A stretch of 38,668 nucleotides of DNA from Bacteroidetes bacterium GWC2_46_850 (GTDB taxonomy: Bacteria; Bacteroidota; Bacteroidia; Bacteroidales; Dysgonomonadaceae): positions 1 through 38,668 of the forward strand of contig MENQ01000028.1 in NCBI GenBank assembly GCA_001768325.1. Reading direction: 5' to 3'. Numbering within the stretch: position 1 is the stretch's first letter; the number at the start of each line of letters is the position of its first letter. The notes below the pieces were generated by a model. That model saw nothing but the letters and a program-made list of their open reading frames with translations, was not told where the DNA came from and ran no database searches. The translations under genes and the position numbers were made by a program. Below are positions 24,882 to 33,739 of the stretch, piece after piece.

Positions 24882-25238
24882 TCAATATTTGTTTTTGTTC
24901 TTTTCCTTTTCCAGTTCCTTTGGTAGTACGATGGCGGCATATAAAAGAAAGACGGCACCGGAGATCATGGTCAGCACCCATTCAGGTCTTTGCCTGAACA
25001 TGAGGTATGTAGCCACAATCATTAACACACAGGCGAAGAGTTGTATGTTGAACAATCTCTTTCCCCGGATGCTTTTCCCGGGATAGGGACTGGTAACAGT
25101 CATTACCGTAAAAAGTATCACAGCCGGGGCCATGATCCAGGGGGCCACCTCCGGTAAAAACAGGAAAGCCATCGCCGACAACAAGATACAGATGGCGGAA
25201 ATGCGTAGTAATATATCCTTGGTATTACTCATAATCAT
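24882..25238 (-). CDS. small membrane protein of unknown function
   Basis: The 118 residues (116 if the second ATG, at 25232, is used) form four hydrophobic segments near 10-28, 31-49, 67-83 and 88-105. They end in a charged tail (KELEKEKNKNKY). No known motif is seen. It lies 7 bp after the divIC-like gene and 37 bp before the response regulator, so it belongs to the same transcript. Its placement suggests an envelope role, but no function can be given. Confidence 0.75.
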   Translation of the reverse strand: MIMSNTKDILLRISAICILLSAMAFLFLPEVAPWIMAPAVILFTVMTVTSPYPGKSIRGKRLFNIQLFACVLMIVATYLMFRQRPEWVLTMISGAVFLLYAAIVLPKELEKEKNKNKY

Positions 25239-25245
25239 TTGTTAC

Positions 25246-25551
25246 TCAATCGACAATAAAAATATCTTCGTTTTCCTTTTTCATGAGATAATTCTCACGG
25301 GCAAACTTCTCAAGATCATCCTTATTTGATTGCAGTTCGTTTAATTTATCCTTATCTATGTCGGTCTGATTCCGGTAAAACTCAATTTGCGATTCAAGGC
25401 TCCTGATCCGGTTTTCATAGCGAATTCTCTTTGTCACACTGCTGTCACTAAAGAAAAACAACATCACCACCAACACGAGAAGAACGATGATCTGCGTGGC
25501 GGTGAGTCCGAAAATTCTTTTGGATGTGAATGTCTTTATTTTTTCTCTCAT
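25246..25551 (-). CDS. FtsB/DivIC-family septum formation initiator
   Basis: A 101-residue bitopic membrane protein. It has a basic cytoplasmic start (MREKIKTFTSKR), one helix at about 20-38 (TQIIVLLVLVVMLFFF), and a coiled coil at about 44-85 rich in Glu, Arg, Leu and Asn. The C-terminus FARENYLMKKENEDIFIV matches the family end in which a Tyr-x-x-Lys region precedes an acidic hydrophobic tail. It would act with FtsL and FtsQ homologues in the divisome. It is the first gene of a five-gene minus-strand run ending in xerD. Confidence 0.88.
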   Translation of the reverse strand: MREKIKTFTSKRIFGLTATQIIVLLVLVVMLFFFSDSSVTKRIRYENRIRSLESQIEFYRNQTDIDKDKLNELQSNKDDLEKFARENYLMKKENEDIFIVD

Positions 25552-25588
25552 GCTTAACCTCTATTCGCTATAGATGGATTTTATGTTA

Positions 25589-25596
25589 CAAAAATA
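25589..25596 (-). promoter_or_regulatory. possible -7 box for the divIC-to-xerD run
   Basis: On the minus strand this reads TATTTTTG, fitting TAnnTTTG, 38 bp before the divIC-like ATG. The surrounding DNA is very A/T-rich and no -33 box is seen, so it is a weak call. Confidence 0.3.
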
Positions 25597-25657
25597 ACCT
25601 TTTTTTTTCACTTCTACTACTTATTTAAATTTTCACGACAAATTATCCATTCCACTC

Positions 25658-25690
25658 TTTGCGCAGATTAAACAAAATAAAGTATCTTTA
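25658..25690 (+). promoter_or_regulatory. promoter for the C69 peptidase gene (TTTG-N21-TATCTTTA)
   Basis: TTTG (25658-25661) and TATCTTTA (25683-25690) are separated by 21 bp; the -7 box differs from consensus at one base. The ATG follows 40 bp downstream. Confidence 0.55.
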
Positions 25691-25730
25691 CGCTGTAGTT
25701 AAGAAAATAAATAGTTGTACGACATCCATT

Positions 25731-27371
25731 ATGAAGAAAATTATCCTGTCCGCCCTTTTGGGTATGTTTTCCATCTCTTTAACCTTTCCGTGTACAAACC
25801 TGCTGGTCGGAAAAAAAGCATCAGCCGACGGATCCACAATCATTTCATACGCGGCCGATTCATATGGGTTATATGGAGAATTGTATCACTGGCCGGCAAA
25901 ACAATATCGTCCCGGCGAAAAGCTCGGGGTCTACGAGTGGGACACAGGAAAATACCTCGGCGAGATTCCGCAGGCACTTCAAACCTACAATGTGGTAGGT
26001 AACATGAATGAACATCAGCTTGCCATCGGGGAAACTACCTTTGGCGGTCGTGAAGAGCTGACCGACTCTACTGGCATCATGGACTATGGAAGCCTCATTT
26101 ACATCACGCTGCAACGGGCCCGAAACGCCCGTGAGGCCATTACCATCATGACCGGACTCGTGCGGGACCATGGCTATTACAGTTCCGGTGAATCGTTCTC
26201 TATTGCCGACCCCAATGAAGTGTGGGTAATGGAAATGATCGGCAAGGGTGTCGGAAACAAGGGCGCCGTGTGGGTTGCCGTGCGCATTCCCGATGATTGT
26301 GTTTCGGCGCATGCCAACCAGGCCCGCATACAGCAGTTTCCGCTGGATGATCCCGACAATTGCCGCTATGCGCCCGATGTGATCTCCTTCGCTCGTGAAA
26401 AGGGTTATTACACAGGCAACGATGTCGGCTTTAGCTTTGCCAAAGCTTACGCACCGCTGGATTTTGGAGCATTGCGCTTCTGCGAAGCCCGCGTATGGTC
26501 GTTCTTCAACAAAGTAAACAAGGATATGGCCCGTTATGTGACGTACGCACAGGGAAAAACGACCGACCCCATGCCCCTGTATATCAAACCGGATCGGAAA
26601 CTGAGCGTGCACGATATCCAACAGCAGATGCGCGATCATTATGAAGCTACGGAACTCGACTGGCGCTTCGACGTGGGTGCAGGTCCTTTCAACTCCCCCT
26701 ATCGCTGGTCGCCCCTCACCTTTGAAGTAGATTCAGTGGAATATTGCAACGAACGGCCAACCGCCACGCAGCAGACCGGCTTCTCCTTTGTGGCACAAAT
26801 GCGCCAATGGCTTCCCCATGAGATTGGCGGCATCCTTTGGTTTGGCATCGACGATGCCGCACAAACAGTTTATTATCCCTTCTACTGCGGACATACCGAG
26901 GTGCCTCATGAGATGGCAGAGGGCAATGGCGACCTGTTAACCTATTCCAGAACCTCAGCCTTCTGGATCCACAACTGGGTTTCCAACATGGTTTATACCC
27001 GATACAACGATATGAGTGAAGACATGAAAAAGGTGCAGTTGACCCTCGAAGAAGGGTTTAAAACTGCCCAGCCGGAAGTGGAGAAGAAGGCGATGGCGCT
27101 GTACACGAAATCCAGGCCCGAAGCAGTACATTACCTTACCCAATATACCAACCAGCTGGTGAAAGATGGCATGGAAGAATGGCGTAAGCTGGGTGAGTAC
27201 CTGTTGGTAAAATATGTGGACGGGGTGATTAAGAAAGAAGAAAACGGCAAGTTTAAACGGAATCCGCACGGATTGCCGGAATTCCCTTCCCGACCCGGAT
27301 ATTCCAACGAATATTACAAAAAAATTGTTGAACAAACAGGAGATAAATACAAAGTTCAAACAATAGAATAA
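25731..27371 (+). CDS. C69-family peptidase (secreted dipeptidase)
   Basis: N-terminal-nucleophile hydrolase of the C69 family that cleaves dipeptides or short peptides. The 546 residues start with a signal peptide (MKKIILSALLGMF) ending at FP, followed by CTNLLVGKKASADGS. Cys21 is the expected nucleophile, exposed after cleavage. Further family blocks are VVGNMNEHQLAIGETTFGGR and GESFSIADPNEVWVMEMIG. A TTG-start reading from 25659 was rejected because it buries the signal peptide. Export points to periplasmic peptide digestion, in line with the S46 peptidase nearby. The phosphohexomutase gene starts 25 bp later, so cotranscription is possible. Confidence 0.92.
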   Translation: MKKIILSALLGMFSISLTFPCTNLLVGKKASADGSTIISYAADSYGLYGELYHWPAKQYRPGEKLGVYEWDTGKYLGEIPQALQTYNVVGNMNEHQLAIGETTFGGREELTDSTGIMDYGSLIYITLQRARNAREAITIMTGLVRDHGYYSSGESFSIADPNEVWVMEMIGKGVGNKGAVWVAVRIPDDCVSAHANQARIQQFPLDDPDNCRYAPDVISFAREKGYYTGNDVGFSFAKAYAPLDFGALRFCEARVWSFFNKVNKDMARYVTYAQGKTTDPMPLYIKPDRKLSVHDIQQQMRDHYEATELDWRFDVGAGPFNSPYRWSPLTFEVDSVEYCNERPTATQQTGFSFVAQMRQWLPHEIGGILWFGIDDAAQTVYYPFYCGHTEVPHEMAEGNGDLLTYSRTSAFWIHNWVSNMVYTRYNDMSEDMKKVQLTLEEGFKTAQPEVEKKAMALYTKSRPEAVHYLTQYTNQLVKDGMEEWRKLGEYLLVKYVDGVIKKEENGKFKRNPHGLPEFPSRPGYSNEYYKKIVEQTGDKYKVQTIE

Positions 27372-27396
27372 CAGACATAAAAACAGAATACTGATT

Positions 27397-29145
27397 ATGG
27401 AAGAAGAAACATTACTGGCATTTGTGACAGAAAAAGCACAGTCCTGGATTAAAGGAGACTATGATGCTGCCACCAAGGAAGAAGTGCAGCAGATGCTCGA
27501 CAGTGAAGATAAATCAATGCTTGTCGATGCATTTTACAAAGACCTGGAATTTGGTACCGGTGGTTTGCGGGGTATCATGGGTGCCGGTAGCAATCGAATG
27601 AATATTTACACGGTAGGATCGGCCACGCAGGGACTCTCCAATTATCTGTTGAAGGAATTTGCAGATTTGAATGAGATAAAGGTAGTGATCGGGCACGACT
27701 GTCGCAACAACAGCCGTAAGTTCGCGGAGATATCGGCCGACATCTTCAGTGCCAACGGCATCAAGGTCTACCTCTATGAAGATCTGCGACCCACGCCCGA
27801 GATATCCTATGCCATCAGAAAGCTGGGTTGCCAGAGCGGCATCATGATCACCGCCTCGCACAATCCGAAGGAATACAACGGTTACAAGGCCTACTGGAAC
27901 GATGGCGCACAGGTGCTGGGCCCGCACGACAAGAATATCATTGCAGAAGTAAACCGCATTTCTTCGGTCGATGACATTCGTTTCAAGGGTAACAACAAGC
28001 TGATTGAAATCATTGGCAAAGACATGGATAAGGCATTCATCAACGAAGTCCGCAAGTTGGTGCTCTCACCCGAAGCCATCGAACGCCAGCACGATATTAA
28101 AATGGTCTACACACCGATTCATGGCACAGGTATCACCCTTGTCCCCGATGCTTTGAAAGCAATCGGTTTCACCAGAATCATTCATGTTCCGGAACAGGAT
28201 GTGATCAGTGGCGACTTCCCCACAGTGGTGTCTCCCAATCCCGAAGAGCCGGCAGCACTTGATCTGGCCATAAAAAAAGCCATGGAGACGGATGCAGCAT
28301 TGGTCATGGCAACCGACCCCGACGGTGACCGCATTGGCACAGCCATTCGCGACAAGGATGGGAATTTTATGCTGGTCAACGGCAACCAGACCATGCTGAT
28401 TTATCTCTACTATCTGATGAACAGGCGGGAAGAGCTCGGTCTACTCACGGGCAAGGAGTATGTGGTAAAAACCATTGTCACGACCGAACTGGTGAAGGAT
28501 ATTGCCAAAAAGAAAGGGATTGAGCTGTTCGACTGCTATACCGGTTTTAAATGGATCGCCGAAATCATCCGCAAAAATGAAGGAGTAAAGAAATATATCG
28601 GCGGCGGTGAAGAGAGTTATGGTTTCCTGGCAGGTGATTTTGTGCGGGATAAGGATTCGGTGTCAGCCTGTACTTTATTCGCGGAGATCGCCGCGTGGGC
28701 CAAGGACAATGGGAAAACCATGTATCAGCTCCTCGAAGAGATCTATCTTGAATACGGATATTCAAAGGAGGTGGGTATCTCCCTGGTACGCAAAGGAAAA
28801 GAAGGAGCAGATGAGATTGAGGCAATGATGAGAAATTTCCGTGCCAACCCCATGCGGTCAATCGGTGGTTCACCCGTTACGTTGATCAAGGATTTTGCCA
28901 AGCTGGAAGCAACAGATTATGTCCGGAACGAGCAAATTGCGCTTGAAATGCCTACCACGTCGAATGTCATCCAGTATTTTACCGAGGAGGGCACCAAATT
29001 ATCTATTCGCCCTTCCGGAACAGAACCCAAGATTAAGTTCTACATCGAAGTGCGGGGAGTAGCAAGGTCTCATGAAGATCTGCCGCAGGCTGAAAATGAG
29101 GCGAACATGAAAATTAATGCGATTCGCGAAGAACTGGGAATATGA
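27397..29145 (+). CDS. phosphoglucomutase/phosphomannomutase (alpha-D-phosphohexomutase)
   Basis: Interconverts hexose 1- and 6-phosphates in the cytoplasm. The 582 residues show EFGTGGLRGIMGAG, the active-site ITASHNPKEYNGYK with phosphoserine S154, the metal loop TDPDGDRIG (D307, D309, D311), the sugar-binding GGGEESYGF, and the C-terminal phosphate site SIRPSGTEPKIKFY. The length fits the longer PgcA-like group, which uses mainly glucose phosphates. Its stop overlaps the mgsA start by 4 bp (ATGA). Substrate preference between glucose and mannose cannot be read. Confidence 0.95.
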   Translation: MEEETLLAFVTEKAQSWIKGDYDAATKEEVQQMLDSEDKSMLVDAFYKDLEFGTGGLRGIMGAGSNRMNIYTVGSATQGLSNYLLKEFADLNEIKVVIGHDCRNNSRKFAEISADIFSANGIKVYLYEDLRPTPEISYAIRKLGCQSGIMITASHNPKEYNGYKAYWNDGAQVLGPHDKNIIAEVNRISSVDDIRFKGNNKLIEIIGKDMDKAFINEVRKLVLSPEAIERQHDIKMVYTPIHGTGITLVPDALKAIGFTRIIHVPEQDVISGDFPTVVSPNPEEPAALDLAIKKAMETDAALVMATDPDGDRIGTAIRDKDGNFMLVNGNQTMLIYLYYLMNRREELGLLTGKEYVVKTIVTTELVKDIAKKKGIELFDCYTGFKWIAEIIRKNEGVKKYIGGGEESYGFLAGDFVRDKDSVSACTLFAEIAAWAKDNGKTMYQLLEEIYLEYGYSKEVGISLVRKGKEGADEIEAMMRNFRANPMRSIGGSPVTLIKDFAKLEATDYVRNEQIALEMPTTSNVIQYFTEEGTKLSIRPSGTEPKIKFYIEVRGVARSHEDLPQAENEANMKINAIREELGI

Positions 29146-29600
29146 GACGAAAATTAACAATAGCGCTGGTGGCACATGACCACCGAAAAGCAGACATGGT
29201 AGAATGGGTTATTTTTAACTCCGATTTCCTGTCGGAGCATCACCTGGTCTGTACCGGAACAACCGGCAGCCTGGTGCGTGATGCCCTGAATAATGAAGGG
29301 GTGAATCCCGCATTTACCATCATGAACTCAGGCCCCATGGGTGGTGATGCCGAGATTGCGGCCATGGTGGTCCGCAAGGAGATTGATCTGGCCGTATTTC
29401 TGATAGACGACCTCAACGCCCAGCCGCATGAGGCCGACATCATGATGTTGCTTCGTCAGTGTCGTGTGCACAATGTGCCCATTGCCTGCAACCGGTACAG
29501 TGCCGATCTGATGATTACCAGCAACCTGTGGGACGACGACGATTATGTTCCGTCACCTCCCCGGTATGAAGAATTCGATAGGAAGAAGCTAGGTTTCTGA
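29142..29600 (+). CDS. mgsA: methylglyoxal synthase
   Basis: Converts dihydroxyacetone phosphate to methylglyoxal and phosphate, a bypass relieving sugar-phosphate stress. The 152 residues start ALVAHDHRKADMV and carry GPMGGDAEIA with catalytic D69, and DDLNAQPHEADI with H96 and D99, matching the E. coli D71, H98 and D101 positions. CNRYSADLMITS (phosphate contacts) is also present. Length matches E. coli. It is translationally coupled to the phosphohexomutase and closed by a strong terminator. Confidence 0.96.
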   Translation: MRRKLTIALVAHDHRKADMVEWVIFNSDFLSEHHLVCTGTTGSLVRDALNNEGVNPAFTIMNSGPMGGDAEIAAMVVRKEIDLAVFLIDDLNAQPHEADIMMLLRQCRVHNVPIACNRYSADLMITSNLWDDDDYVPSPPRYEEFDRKKLGF

Positions 29601-29621
29601 TTGCCCCGCGTTAAAAAAGCT

Positions 29622-29659
29622 AGCCCCTCACCGGCAGATTGCCAAGGAGGGGCTTTTTT
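29622..29659. terminator. terminator after mgsA, probably bidirectional
   Basis: AGCCCCTC (29622-29629) pairs with GAGGGGCT (29647-29654), with an inner GGCA/TGCC stem, and runs into TTTTTT. An A-run at 29613-29618 lets it also serve the converging S46 peptidase gene. Confidence 0.9.
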
Positions 29660-29679
29660 ATGTTGTAGCGTATCGGCTG

Positions 29680-31809
29680 CTATTTGCCGGTCAGCTTCAG
29701 TTCCTTTACGATGTGGGGAGCACCCATTATCTTGTCAATCATGTACAGCACATATCGTATGTCCACACTGATCATGCGTTGCATATCGTTTTCAAAGAGG
29801 ATGTCACCACTCAGCGACTCCCAGTTGCCATCGAAAGCCAGTCCCACCAGCTCAGCCTTTCCGTTCATCACCGGGCTTCCCGAGTTGCCACCGGTAATAT
29901 CGTTGTTCGACAGGAAGTTTACACGCATCACCCCCTCTTTATCGGCATAAGGCCCGAAATTACCACCGCGTATGGCATTCAGTATCGGCTCCTGCACGTT
30001 GAACTCGGGATCCCCCGGCACCTGTTTTTCAAGGATGCCTTTTGAAGTGCTGTAATAGTTGTACCAGACCGCATCGCGGGGTGCATAGCCCTGCACCGTA
30101 CCGTAGCTCATGCGTTGTGTGAAGTTGGCATCGGGATAAAAAGTTTTATCCGGCTCCATTTCCATCAGGGCAGCCATCAGCTCCCGCTCTCCTTTCAATA
30201 TCTTTTCGTAGAAGGGCATCATCTGCTCCGAGAGTTCATAGCCCATGTCGGTTGTCGATAACGCCAGTTCCATAGCCGGGTCTTTTGTAAGAATCTGCGT
30301 ATCTGCAGTTCTCAATAGTCCCATCAACTTCTCCAGTGAAGTGAACTGAGAGTTGGCGAAGAGCCAGTCGGCATATGCTTCATAATCCCCACCAAACACA
30401 CTGTCGATCTTCTGGTAGATATCGGGATGATATTTTTGCGGCACACGCTCTGCGTAGAGCTTCATCAATACCGGCAGTACCTGCTTGTCGAGCGCGGGTT
30501 CATAGTTCTTATAAGATTCAATAAGTCGTTCATTGATGAATGCCTGTTTGTCTTCTTCAGTCCCTTCCGTATCGAAACGAAGGATGGTATTGGCAAAGCG
30601 TATCAACTCGATGCCGTTGTTGAACGTTTCCAGAAAGTAGGTGGTGTAACGTGCCAGCTCATCGGAACCGGTATAGGCATTTTGAAGCGAGACCAGGGTA
30701 CTGTCGTATTTGACCTTGTGTGCAGGGTTGTTCTGTATCCAGTTGTCAAGTCGCTCTTCCAGTTGCTCCTTTTCGTGCAACACGCCCAGATTGTTCAGTG
30801 CCTCATTCATGCCCATCGCGTTTTTCCAGTAGTTGGAGCTCCCGGCATGCTTGCTGGCATACTTGATGCGGATGGTGTCGTTGCCGGTCATGGCATCCCA
30901 CCAGATTCCCTGTTTTGCACCGCGCACTTCGATGCGGGGTTTGTTTTCCGACTCCATCTGCTGGCGGATACCCCACGACGACATGTAGCGTTGTGTGCTG
31001 CCGGGGTAGCCCACCGTCATGGTGTAATCTCCATCCTCCACGCCGGCCAGTGACACGGGAACCACATATTTGGGTTTGTAGGGCTTGTTGCTTTGGCTGT
31101 AATTTGCCGGTTTGTTACCCTTGTCGGCATAAACCCGGAAGACCGAAAAGTCACCCGTATGGCGTGGCCACATCCAGTTGTCGGTATCGCCGCCAAACTT
31201 GCCCACCGAGGAAGGGGGTGCCACCACCAGTCGCACGTCGCGAAAGAGATCGTAAAGCACCACGTAATATTTGTTGCGCGCGTAGTAAGGCACAACCCGG
31301 GCAGCGGTAAACGGATCGTTCTCATATGCTTTTATCAGTTCGCTGGAAAGAGAATCGATGGCAAGCTCACGCTGTATCTCACTCAGTACCAGGGGTACTT
31401 TGGGAACAATCTGATCGGTTACATCCACCATCGACCGCAGAAAGGAAACAGTCAGTCCATCAGCATGGAGTTCATCGGCATTGTTTTTGGCAGCAAAACC
31501 ATCTTTCAGGTAGTCATGTTCCACGGCACTTAGCTTCTGAATGGCACCGTAACCACAGTGGTGATTGGTAAAAATCAATCCCCGTTGCGATACCGCCACG
31601 CCGGTGCATCCGCCTCCAAAGATAACCACCGCATCTTTGAGTGACGATTTTTGTTCATCATACAGACGATTGACGGGAAAAGTAAACCCCAGCTCCTGCA
31701 TGCGGGCCTCATTCTCCCTGTTCAGTTCCTTGAGCAGCCACATGCCCTCATCGGCATTTGCTGCGCTCACTGCGCACAAGATGGCGAGTGACAAAAACAG
31801 TTTTCTCAT
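29680..31809 (-). CDS. S46-family dipeptidyl peptidase, DPP7-like
   Basis: Exported serine exopeptidase that removes dipeptides from peptide N-termini. The 709 residues have a signal peptide (MRKLFLSLAILCAVSAANA), the catalytic His in TNHHCGYGA (H84), the Asp region DNWMWPRHTGDFS, and the nucleophile in GGNSGSP (S643). Eighteen residues after the Ser lies Gly661 (LAFDGNWE). In Porphyromonas gingivalis the matching residue 673 is Gly in DPP7 (hydrophobic P1) and Arg in DPP11 (acidic P1). Gly here points to the DPP7 type; that is inference from one residue. A helical domain fills the middle. It would release dipeptides for uptake and fits a proteolytic lifestyle. Confidence 0.93.
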   Translation of the reverse strand: MRKLFLSLAILCAVSAANADEGMWLLKELNRENEARMQELGFTFPVNRLYDEQKSSLKDAVVIFGGGCTGVAVSQRGLIFTNHHCGYGAIQKLSAVEHDYLKDGFAAKNNADELHADGLTVSFLRSMVDVTDQIVPKVPLVLSEIQRELAIDSLSSELIKAYENDPFTAARVVPYYARNKYYVVLYDLFRDVRLVVAPPSSVGKFGGDTDNWMWPRHTGDFSVFRVYADKGNKPANYSQSNKPYKPKYVVPVSLAGVEDGDYTMTVGYPGSTQRYMSSWGIRQQMESENKPRIEVRGAKQGIWWDAMTGNDTIRIKYASKHAGSSNYWKNAMGMNEALNNLGVLHEKEQLEERLDNWIQNNPAHKVKYDSTLVSLQNAYTGSDELARYTTYFLETFNNGIELIRFANTILRFDTEGTEEDKQAFINERLIESYKNYEPALDKQVLPVLMKLYAERVPQKYHPDIYQKIDSVFGGDYEAYADWLFANSQFTSLEKLMGLLRTADTQILTKDPAMELALSTTDMGYELSEQMMPFYEKILKGERELMAALMEMEPDKTFYPDANFTQRMSYGTVQGYAPRDAVWYNYYSTSKGILEKQVPGDPEFNVQEPILNAIRGGNFGPYADKEGVMRVNFLSNNDITGGNSGSPVMNGKAELVGLAFDGNWESLSGDILFENDMQRMISVDIRYVLYMIDKIMGAPHIVKELKLTGK

Positions 31810-31863
31810 ATAGCTTTTTTAATAAATTAGTTATTAGCAGTCGGCAATTGGCACAATTTTATA

Positions 31864-33375
31864 TTATTTGAAATATTTCCCGATCAGCGGCCAGTGCCGC
31901 AAAGGTAACTCCTTTTTAATAACCATCGAAAGATAAATCAGAATCAAAGCCGTATTTATTCCCAATCTGAGCCACAAATCGCTCACATTCAGATAGGTGA
32001 TTGCAATCCCTACAAAGAGGATCATGGATAGCAGGAAGAAAGATCCTGCCGATCCCAGATTGTAGGGGATGGGATAATTTTTTTGTCCCAGAAAGTAGGA
32101 GATCACCATCATGACCAGGTTTGCGATGAACGACGCCCACGCACAGGCCATATAACCATAATGGGGAATAAACAGCACGTTGATAAGGATGGTAATGGCA
32201 AAGCCGGTAAGCGACATATAGGCTCCCCAGCGGGTCTGGTCGGTCAGCTTATACCAGAGCGACAGGTTGAAGTACACCCCAAAGAAAAGTTCCCCCAGCA
32301 GCACGATGGGCACCACCTTCAGTCCCGCGTGATAGGATGCGGGAATCATATACTTGATGATATCGATATAACCGGTGGTCACCAGAAAGATAAGCAATCC
32401 AAAGACAATGAAATAGCGGGTGGCGTTGCTGAACGACTGCCGGTCGTCTGCCGCCCCCTTGCCACGAGCGAAAATGAACGGTTCAAAGGCATACCGGAAG
32501 GCCTGGGTAAACATCACCATGATGATGGCAATCTTGAAGTTCTGACCGTAAATGCCCAGCTCGGTATAGGCGTTGGCCTTGTCGGGGTAAAGCCAGGGGA
32601 AGATGATCTTGTCCACCGTCTGGTTCAGGATGCCGGCAACACCCAATATCAAGATGGGAAATGAATATCTCAGCATATTGCGCAGCAGCACCCTGTCAAA
32701 AGTGAACCGGACACGCAATTCGGGCGATACCATCAGAAGCTGGATCACCGAAGCCGCGAGGTTGGATATCAGGATATAATCCACACCCTTGTTCAGATCG
32801 AACCAGGCGAAGGCATCAGGAAACATTGACTGTAACAGGGGGCAAGCCAGAAAGAAGAAGAGGTTGAGCAGAATGGTCAGACCCACGTTGAGCATCTTGA
32901 TCAGGGCAAAACGTACCGGCCTTTTTTTGAACCGCAGGTTGGCAAACGGAATGGCACCCAGTACATCCACGCAGAGGATGATCACCAGCAGCAACAGGTA
33001 ATGCGGCTTCATTGCCGTGCCGCCCAGCGCAAATGCCAGCGGCTTCAGGAACAGGAGTGCCAGCATAAAGAACAGCGTGGTTGTTGTGGCGATACTGAGG
33101 AAGGTAGTTGAAAAAACCCGGACAGGATCTTTCTCCTTGTTGGCATACCGGAAGAAACCGGTTTCCATGCCATAGGTCAGGATCACCTGCAGGAGTGCCA
33201 CCCAGGCATAGAAGTTGGTGAGCACACCAATATCGGAGATCTTTGGTAGGGCAAAAGCCCAATAAAGGGAGAGCAGCCAGCTGAGCAGTTTGGGCAAAAC
33301 GCTCCCCACGCCATAAAAGAAGGTCTCTTTTGCCAATGATTTCATAGGTGAAGACACTGCCATATCATTTCCCAT
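31864..33375 (-). CDS. Wzx-type polysaccharide flippase (MOP superfamily)
   Basis: Inner-membrane flippase that moves lipid-linked oligosaccharides for surface polysaccharide. The 503 residues contain about 14 hydrophobic helices over the whole length. The N-terminal block SLAKETFFYGVGSVLPKLLS is typical of Polysacc_synt proteins, and helix-connecting basic loops (RFKKRPVRFALIK) are also seen. No glycosyltransferase genes lie alongside, so the polysaccharide is unknown; it stands alone between a peptidase and an RHS gene. A well-formed leftward promoter lies about 107-136 bp upstream of the ATG. Confidence 0.9.
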   Translation of the reverse strand: MGNDMAVSSPMKSLAKETFFYGVGSVLPKLLSWLLSLYWAFALPKISDIGVLTNFYAWVALLQVILTYGMETGFFRYANKEKDPVRVFSTTFLSIATTTTLFFMLALLFLKPLAFALGGTAMKPHYLLLLVIILCVDVLGAIPFANLRFKKRPVRFALIKMLNVGLTILLNLFFFLACPLLQSMFPDAFAWFDLNKGVDYILISNLAASVIQLLMVSPELRVRFTFDRVLLRNMLRYSFPILILGVAGILNQTVDKIIFPWLYPDKANAYTELGIYGQNFKIAIIMVMFTQAFRYAFEPFIFARGKGAADDRQSFSNATRYFIVFGLLIFLVTTGYIDIIKYMIPASYHAGLKVVPIVLLGELFFGVYFNLSLWYKLTDQTRWGAYMSLTGFAITILINVLFIPHYGYMACAWASFIANLVMMVISYFLGQKNYPIPYNLGSAGSFFLLSMILFVGIAITYLNVSDLWLRLGINTALILIYLSMVIKKELPLRHWPLIGKYFK

Positions 33376-33481
33376 TAAGTTATCAGCAACTTACGTACCC
33401 TGCCACGAAATCAGGTGATCATTCAGGAACGAGCGAATCGCTTTTGACTGTTTTATTTTGTTTGAAAGAAGAATTGTCGTA

Positions 33482-33511
33482 CAAAGTTAAAAACTTTGAT
33501 TAGAAATACAA
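33482..33511 (-). promoter_or_regulatory. promoter for the flippase gene (TTG-N19-TAACTTTG)
   Basis: On the minus strand, TTG (33511-33509) and TAACTTTG (33489-33482) are 19 bp apart, matching the Bacteroidetes consensus. The -7 box lies within a perfect palindrome, CAAAGTT (33482-33488) and AACTTTG (33492-33498) with a 3-bp centre, a possible operator. Confidence 0.6.
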
Positions 33512-33675
33512 TGTATTGCGCGGGCAATTCTTCAATCTGAAAATTTTCCTGTTTTGTGCGCGATTTTTTTTTGGTCTCATACACCGCAATGAGATGCTGT
33601 TTTTCAATAATCTTGCCAATCGGGTGGTTATAAAAATATATGCAATTGAAATTCACAACATTCATGGTGATTAAT

Positions 33676-33706
33676 TTTGATAATGTCCAAATAATATCTA
33701 TAATTG
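33676..33706 (+). promoter_or_regulatory. promoter for the RHS gene pair (TTTG-N19-TATAATTG)
   Basis: TTTG (33676-33679) and TATAATTG (33699-33706) are 19 bp apart; the -7 box has one mismatch to TAnnTTTG. The chosen ATG at 33740 is 33 bp downstream, which supports that start over the in-frame ATG at 33704, which would lie inside the promoter. Confidence 0.55.
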
Positions 33707-33739
33707 CATGAAATTAAATCACAACAGATACCAATCATC

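Larger units (their letters stand above)
33376..33739. other. divergent intergenic region, flippase / RHS gene
   Basis: 364 bp of A/T-rich DNA with a leftward promoter (33482-33511) and a rightward promoter (33676-33706), both with correct spacing. A perfect 7-bp inverted repeat at 33482-33498 covers the leftward -7 box. No gene is supported here. Confidence 0.6.
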
